From Mactromeris polynyma (lineage: Eukaryota; Mollusca; Bivalvia; Venerida; Mactridae): DNA of 64,000 bases. This document shows positions 58,049 to 64,000 of the stretch, in pieces. A model generated the notes under the pieces. The model saw only the letters and a list, made by a program, of their open reading frames with translations, did not search any database and was not told where the DNA came from. The position numbers were made by a program, and so were the translations under genes. Within the stretch, counting starts at the first letter, position 1. The number at the start of each line of letters is the position of its first letter. The stretch is taken from the NCBI GenBank assembly GCA_032209605.1, contig JASFXZ010000033.1:2535001-2599000 (forward strand). Reading direction: 5' to 3'.

Positions 58049-60075
58049 TTTTACATTTCATATTCTCTGAGTTTGAAAAACATTGTTGCCGTGAAAAGTG
58101 CAAAGTAAAACATGACACACTCGGGCCAATGAAAGTCACATGTAATGATCCAATATAAACAGTATATACTGCATGTACTTAATCTCAGATCTCTGTCCAT
58201 GATGAGACATCAGTCAAAATAAAAACTCAGCAAAAGCTCTTAATGTTCTATTTCTGTTTGGCTCCTGAAGTCACCTGGGAATTAATTATGGTGACACAAA
58301 GATATGAGAGAAAACCAGAACTTGTCAGCCATGAATGGAATAAATAATTTACCACACCAGCTATAGATGTTCATACTCCTCATCTGATAACCAAGAAAAC
58401 TAGAATCTGTTTCTGCTATTTAAAGTAAATAAAACGACTTCACAAGCCTTAATATTTTAGATTGCTCTAACTTCGGTTGTTATTGTTATTAAGCTAATTT
58501 CAATGAATTGATCATCATCAACAGACAGTTATATTGCGCAATATTGATTTGCGTGTACGAGTCATATATCTGTCTCCAGGTTTATAAATATGCTGTCTAT
58601 GCTGTATTATCTAACCAGGAATTATGGAATATTTATATCAGTTCTATAAATAATGTCTGTAGACTTTTAATAGAAAATTGATGCATAATCCTCCAAGAGT
58701 TCATGTCTTGAAGCAGCTGTGTCACTGATAAGAACAGGTTAATGGCATAAAGCAAGGAGGAGGGGGGGGGGGTAATTTAGTCAATTTAAGGCCAATAGGA
58801 AATTATTGTTTGGTTTTTGTTCGAACGATATGACTAGAACTAAGTTGATGTAAGTTAATTCTCATTTCATGAAATTTGTATCTATTGTGTATTTCTCTGA
58901 ATCTAGGTTTGAAAAGCCCTTTTTTCTGTCCAAAAATAAAAGATGTTTGACTCGGCATGAAAATTAAGAGTGAGTCAATTACTAAGCATTATCTTGATTA
59001 TGACCTAACTTAGAGACTGAATGGGAAATTAATCAATGTAAATGGAGATGGACTTATTTGGCTGAATCCCTGGAACTGTCCTTGTTTCAGCTCGTACATC
59101 AGTGAATCTGAACACTTCTGTACACCTCAACTCATAAAAACTCAAACATTCAGTGTTGCTTGTTAATGCATTTACATACTTGAATTTCATGGAAGTCTCC
59201 TGATGTTTGTTATACTAGCTGATCTGTTCCTTACATTTTAGGAAATATCCTGTTTGATTCTATTCCAACATTTTCTCATTTTGTCAGTATATAAACCTGT
59301 CTAGATATGTTTTACAATAAATGTTGATACAAATTGGGAACTACCATAAAATCAACTTAGGAATACATTTAAATCTTCAGTTATGTGTCAGACTGAATGG
59401 GTATCAGCTGCTGTCTGTAATGATTTAAACTGAAACGGTATTGAATATTCATGTATTCATGCAGGGAAATATTCTCTGCTTGCTGTTAAGTTTTACCAAG
59501 GGAAGTAACCTGTTTGACTTACAGCTCAAAGAAGGATAGTGCCTGCAGAGTTGTCTTCCCTTGTTATAGAAGGAATCATTTGAATTGAAATAACTTTATT
59601 TGATAAAACAGCCTAATTTGCCTCCGTTGTATAATTTTCAGTCTCAAATTAAAGTCAATTAACAGTTATTATGAGCTTTACAGTAATTTGAATCACAATA
59701 ATTCAAAATTTTATGTTTTATTTATTACAATTTAAAGAAAATATTTGATAGGAAGTAACTTTATGATGTTGTTGGTATGACTCACATATTATCCTTCTAA
59801 CTGTGACTCTAATCTTACCGTAATGAAAAATGAGAAAGTGGGGACGTGATTGAAAGAGACAATGTCAAAAGCTTTCCCTTGTTTCTGTGGTGTGGTGTAC
59901 ATCCCCATAAACAATTACATCACAGCCCTATCTTTGCAAGGTTACCCTCTCTGGCCAATGTTTGCTTCTACTAGAGGGTGTTGCTCTGGAGAGGTTGCAC
60001 TGTATAGAAAGAATTATTGCTCAAGTTTACATTATGAGATGAAGTATTCTTTACCTCTAAACAAGTTGAATAGAC
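58049..60075. other. Intron-like or intergenic stretch
   Basis: No coding signal. A run of 11 G lies at 58762-58772, and CAAGGGAAGTAAC-type words at about 59499 and 59556. The frame at 59850-60128 has no convincing start or splice context and runs into a MITE. Confidence 0.45.
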
Positions 60076-60258
60076 TACAGTCGGATCTCGTTCAGTCGAA
60101 TTCATCGGGTCCAAAATCTTATTTGTGAAATATACATGGTTTCAAATAGCCTGTTTCAGTTTGTTGTGCCTAAGAAGATACACTGGGGCTTGATATTTAT
60201 TTCGGATGATACCAAGTATTCGAATAGACGGTTATCAAATAAATGAGGTCCGACTGTA
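60076..60258. mobile_element. MITE, TACAGTCGGACCT family (copy 3)
   Basis: Begins TACAGTCGGATCTCGTTCAG and ends AAATGAGGTCCGACTGTA. The interior TGCCTAAGAAGATACACTGG and TTGATATTTATTTCGGATGA is the reverse orientation of the copies at 14305 and 62531. The 183-bp length and TA-CAGT ends match the family. Confidence 0.85.
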
Positions 60259-62530
60259 GATACTTGACATGGCTACTTAGTTCCAAATATAGTTGTAAAC
60301 GTGGACAACAAGGTTGGAATGTAAAGGCCTCATGCGTGATAGATTTTGTTGTTTGGAAGACATAATTATGGACAGGTTACATGCAGCCTGTGTAAAGATA
60401 CACACAGTTACAGTGTTCATCTTGTCACCAGCTTGTCACATGCTGAATGAAACTGTTGTGTCCTTCCACAGAAACTTGTTCTTGTTTTGGTCAATGTTTT
60501 ACGTGAGATGACGCAAGTTAACCTTGTTGTTAATGTTTACGCTGTCATACATTGGAAAAATAAATGTTTTTTCAAATATCTGAAGGAAATTTTTTATACA
60601 TATTCCGTTTGCTTGCTCCTGACTGGTTGATGTCTTTATCTTAGGTTTAACGTGACTATTCCTGTTGAGGCCATCCTTAAATATTGGCATAACTTTAACC
60701 AGCAAAATTTAGGTGTTAACTATATTACAGTCATGATAGTTTTCCGCTGATTTGACGTTCGCAAGGGCCGTTTTGAGACAAATTAAGCCATCTGAGATGC
60801 TTAAAAGCCAGAAGCTTCAGCAGCCTTCTAGACCCCTTGCCGAATTTACAGTTGATCTTGAAATTTTACATTCTCATGCCTGCTTTTAGTACACTGCAAA
60901 AATTAGAAATCCCAGTCGAATTGTACGTCTACTCAGTTTTAAGTAGGAGCCAATAACTCTTTAATTGTTCATGAACATAATTCTAAGACGGTTCATGACA
61001 AAAATTTCATGAACACAAAGAACTGTTCATGAACTATTTTTGAAGTTTTTGAAAAGTTCATGATTTCATGAACTGCGTTATATATCATGGGTAGGTAGGG
61101 TTATGGTTACTGAATCATGCATACTGTGTTGTGTTTTATGCTCTTGCAATGAGTGAGAGGTATATAATAATCTCACCGTTTGTATCGTGGTTTGTTTGAA
61201 GAACTTTTTGTCTCTGCTATTACATAAGCTCCTGTGCTATTCGATGGATTCCAATGAAATTTAGCACTAACCATTAAAAGGTGTGCCATGCATATAGTGT
61301 GACAGGTCGGTACCTCCACTGTTTAAGGTCTCTGTTTTAGCAATCTTTATTTTCTCGAAAATAAGTGCTCTTTAAATATGGTTGTGTTAATTGTTCGACT
61401 GTAGCAGTTAACACAAACTCTGGAACATCTAACTTTGAGATACAACCTGATATATTTTTAACTTAAAAAATTTGGCCTCTGAAAAATATCTGATTTTGCT
61501 GTACTTTAAATTTCTGTCTCTGTTTGATTTATCACTTTAAAAAATGCTATCTATGTCATTCCAATCTGGTGAAATTATGGAAAAGAAACTTCTAAATTGT
61601 TTCAGTTTTTTATGGAACGCTGTCTTACCCTGAGGCTAATTTATTGAATGCTCAGCACTCTGATGGGCAGTATGTTAATGTACACAGTATAATTGTTATC
61701 ATATTTTATCATAATTGATACCAGAACAAACATGTTTATGATATGTTTGATTTTAATTGTCTCATTTTCTTGTCAATTTTATTATTTATTCTGTCTATAT
61801 GAAGATAGGTTTATTATCGGTCTCTGTGTCGTTAGACTGTCTCATTGACTTCCTCTCATTGATTTTGTTCTCTTTAATTGGCTTTGATTGTTTTTTCGTC
61901 TGTTCTGTTGAATATTTGTTGTGTCTTGAATGATTCTGGAAGCATCAACATTGACATGACTTATAGCTTGATTGCTTTTCTCCAAAATAAGTGCAGGGCC
62001 AATCAAACAGTCTCCTCCATTTATCCCAATACTTGGTCGATGTTGCTGCCTCATTCCGTGTCAGGAGTCCGACATCCTTCCCCTCGTTCAATAGTTCTCC
62101 TCCGTCTCTTTATATACGTCAGCATTTTATGCTGATTTTTTTATTAAGTTGGACACAATTTGTTATTTTTGGTATGTATAATTATTTTTCATTTCCGGGA
62201 GATACTGAAATTAATTGGACTAGAAATTGTTAGCAGTTATTTTGTTATGTGGATTGTTTTGTACACAAAGAAGTATTTGTGTTTAACATCTATGTCCCAT
62301 TTTGGTTCTGCATTTTCAATCATACAATGTAGAGTTTCATGAAATTCAGTCACGCAGAACGTCTCGGCATTTCACGCCTGTTCACTTCAGTTACTATCAG
62401 TAATAGATACTTGTTAGGGAGCATAAAGTTTGCCATTTTGGCCACCCATATTGATGTAAAAATTACACAGTTGTGTGATGGCTTTGTGGCACCCCTATAC
62501 TGCAAAACTGTATGTCTTGAGAACATTAAA
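60259..62530. other. Stretch with two dispersed-repeat fragments
   Basis: The short GAGGCCATCCTTAAAT repeat lies at 60664-60711. A repeat related to 52016-52260 lies at about 61140-61320 (TATTCGATGGATTCCAATGA). Runs of TTCATGAAC-type palindromic words lie at about 60965-61075. The short frames at 60314, 61878, 61991 and 62160 are not supported. Confidence 0.45.
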
Positions 62531-62686
62531 TACAGTCGGACCTCCTTTATTCTACAAACTATCCAAATACCCGGTATCATCCGAAAAAAATATGAAGTCC
62601 TTCTTAGGCACGTCATGTTGAAATGGGCTATTCAAAGACATGTATTATTCGAAATAAAAGTTCAGAATAAACGAGGTCTGACTGTA
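62531..62686. mobile_element. MITE, TACAGTCGGACCT family (copy 4)
   Basis: Begins TACAGTCGGACCTCCTTTAT and ends AACGAGGTCTGACTGTA (156 bp). The interior CTTCTTAGGCACGTCATGTT and ATGGGCTATTC matches the copy at 14305. The forward and reverse frames drawn across it are artefacts. Confidence 0.88.
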
Positions 62687-64000
62687 CATAGATCTATAGC
62701 TTGTTCCTACTCTATTAATTACATTTGATATTGTTGAGATTACATTGGAAGATGGGATATGTCCAAATGAGTGCCTTCATTAAATCGGGGCATTTTAATA
62801 TCGTTATTATTATTACACTTATTATTTTCACTTTTCTTACATGTTAAGATAATGTTTGAATCTCAAAAAAGCTGTTAAGAAATAATTTCATGATCAATTT
62901 AAATGTCTGGTAGAATGTCAACCTTTTATATACAAGTTTTTGAAATGTATTTTTTTCTCTTAATGCCTCAAGTCTTGCTTTAATTCCGTGCGTAGCACTT
63001 GGTAATTAACATTGTGTCTATAATTTACCTACAAAATGCTATGTTGATGTATGCGTAACTTTTGGCTGCATAATAAAAATAATAAAAGTATCTTCTTTCC
63101 TTCAGGATATCTCCTTGTGTATTGATGAAAAAATTGTCACCAAGCATAAAATAATTTTCATCGAAAATGTCGAACAATGATGTTTAAGTCCTGGCCCGTT
63201 GCGGATCATTAGATTTTTGCCACGGAGATATGCGTCCATCTCCCATCATAATTATAGCCTATAATTGAAAAACTGCCATCGAGTTTTCAAATAACAACTT
63301 CTAACTAATTATAGTGTCGTTTACATTGTCAACTTCAATGTAGCCAGTTACCAGCCTGGGGGTATATCGAAGGAGTTGGTCATTTAGCTTCGAGTTACGT
63401 CCATAAGGTGTGACCGCACAGTCAGTGACAATTCATTAAATAAGTGAAGGACTATGGGATGTTAACTTGTGTGTTGAACTCTTAGTTTGTTTCTGTGTTG
63501 TTGGATAAAAACGCGGATGATTGAATTAATTCTATTGGATTAAAGTTGTAATATATTAAGTGTGTGGTGAAAATTAGTGGATTTATTTTTTGCTGTAAAA
63601 ATCTCATAAGATTAATTGCGGAATGCTGTGTTTTGTTTTGCACGGTAAAATTTAATAATGAATAGAAAATTATTTTTTTTCTAATCATGAAAAGGAAAAA
63701 TAATGTAAAAAATAAACGTACTTTGGATGGCATTTGATTGCTTGTTGTTGTTGTTGTTGCAATTTTGAAATCATAAAATGGGATGAACAGAAATATTTTG
63801 AGGAATAAAATGGATTTTGGATATAAAAAATTATTCTAAACACTTTCTGTTAAAAATGTCTACTTTATTAAATTTTGTTGATTTTGAATAGTGATTTTCA
63901 ATTTCAATGTGTATTTTTTTCAAATTCTGCATCATAATGTAAGATTGATATAATTTTGATTGAGTGGAAGCCATCTAGCTGGGGTATGGAAGGTCTGTGG
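62687..64000 (+). other. Stretch with one strong acceptor-like site
   Basis: TATCTTCTTTCCTTCAG|GATAT at 63105/63106 is an excellent acceptor. In phase 0 the next 24 codons (DISLCIDEKIVTKHKIIFIE and on) run to TGA at 63178-63180. They would suit a terminal exon, but the phase does not match the donor at 53125, so a missing intermediate exon or a different gene is needed. A (TTG)n run lies at 63743-63759. Nothing else is recognised. Confidence 0.3.

Noticed and set aside
59091..59160. Acceptor-like CCTTGTTTCAG and following short frame as a next exon
   Set aside because: In phase 1 it stops after about 15 codons, with no donor. Too little to call.
62339..62728. 129-codon forward frame
   Set aside because: More than a third of it lies across a MITE (62531-62686), and no splice or start context supports it.

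Overview
The window looks like AT-rich animal nuclear DNA, most likely from a mollusc or another lophotrochozoan. The reasons are spliced exons with GT/AG borders, very long introns, tRNA-derived SINEs, many short palindromic DNA-transposon derivatives, and the recurring motif CAAGGGAAGTAACT, which I remember as common in mollusc introns. I see no bacterial operons, rRNA, functional tRNA or CRISPR. The species assignment is inference.

Region 1 (1-15,860) is a tandem-repeat domain. Seven unrelated arrays, with units of 21, 31, about 52, 54, 69, 30 and 52 bp, fill about 70% of it. The largest is a 30-bp array of about 141 copies (9,430-13,655). Arrays whose unit is a multiple of three give long but spurious reading frames.

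Region 2 (15,861-35,600) is mostly intron-like and holds the only convincing protein-coding sequence, on the + strand. Two candidate first coding exons (20,635-20,722 and 25,686-25,974) and a 57-bp exon (28,514-28,570) lead to a very large exon (about 31,293-34,610) that encodes more than 1,100 residues of Ser-rich, then acidic, probably disordered protein. A 72-bp exon follows at 53,054-53,125. Every one of these borders fits phase 1, so the exons could be joined in several combinations, giving one gene with alternative N termini spanning at least 32 kb. An alternative last exon may lie at 35,338-35,553. I do not recognise the protein family.

Region 3 (35,600-64,000) is intronic or intergenic. 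It carries further minisatellites (59, about 53, 59, about 55, 32/17, 73, 67, 33 and 42/26 bp units) and many small transposable elements: two Tc1/mariner-like MITE families with TA-CAGT ends, a palindromic CCAAT-containing family, a 76-bp perfect hairpin insertion at 35,091-35,166 with its empty site preserved next door, and a 1.17-kb foldback element at 53,532-54,696 with 9-bp target duplications. Several arrays appear to have grown out of these elements. Tandem arrays make up roughly a quarter of the window.

All calls come from reading the sequence. Splice sites and exon joining were not tested against transcripts, and no database search was possible.
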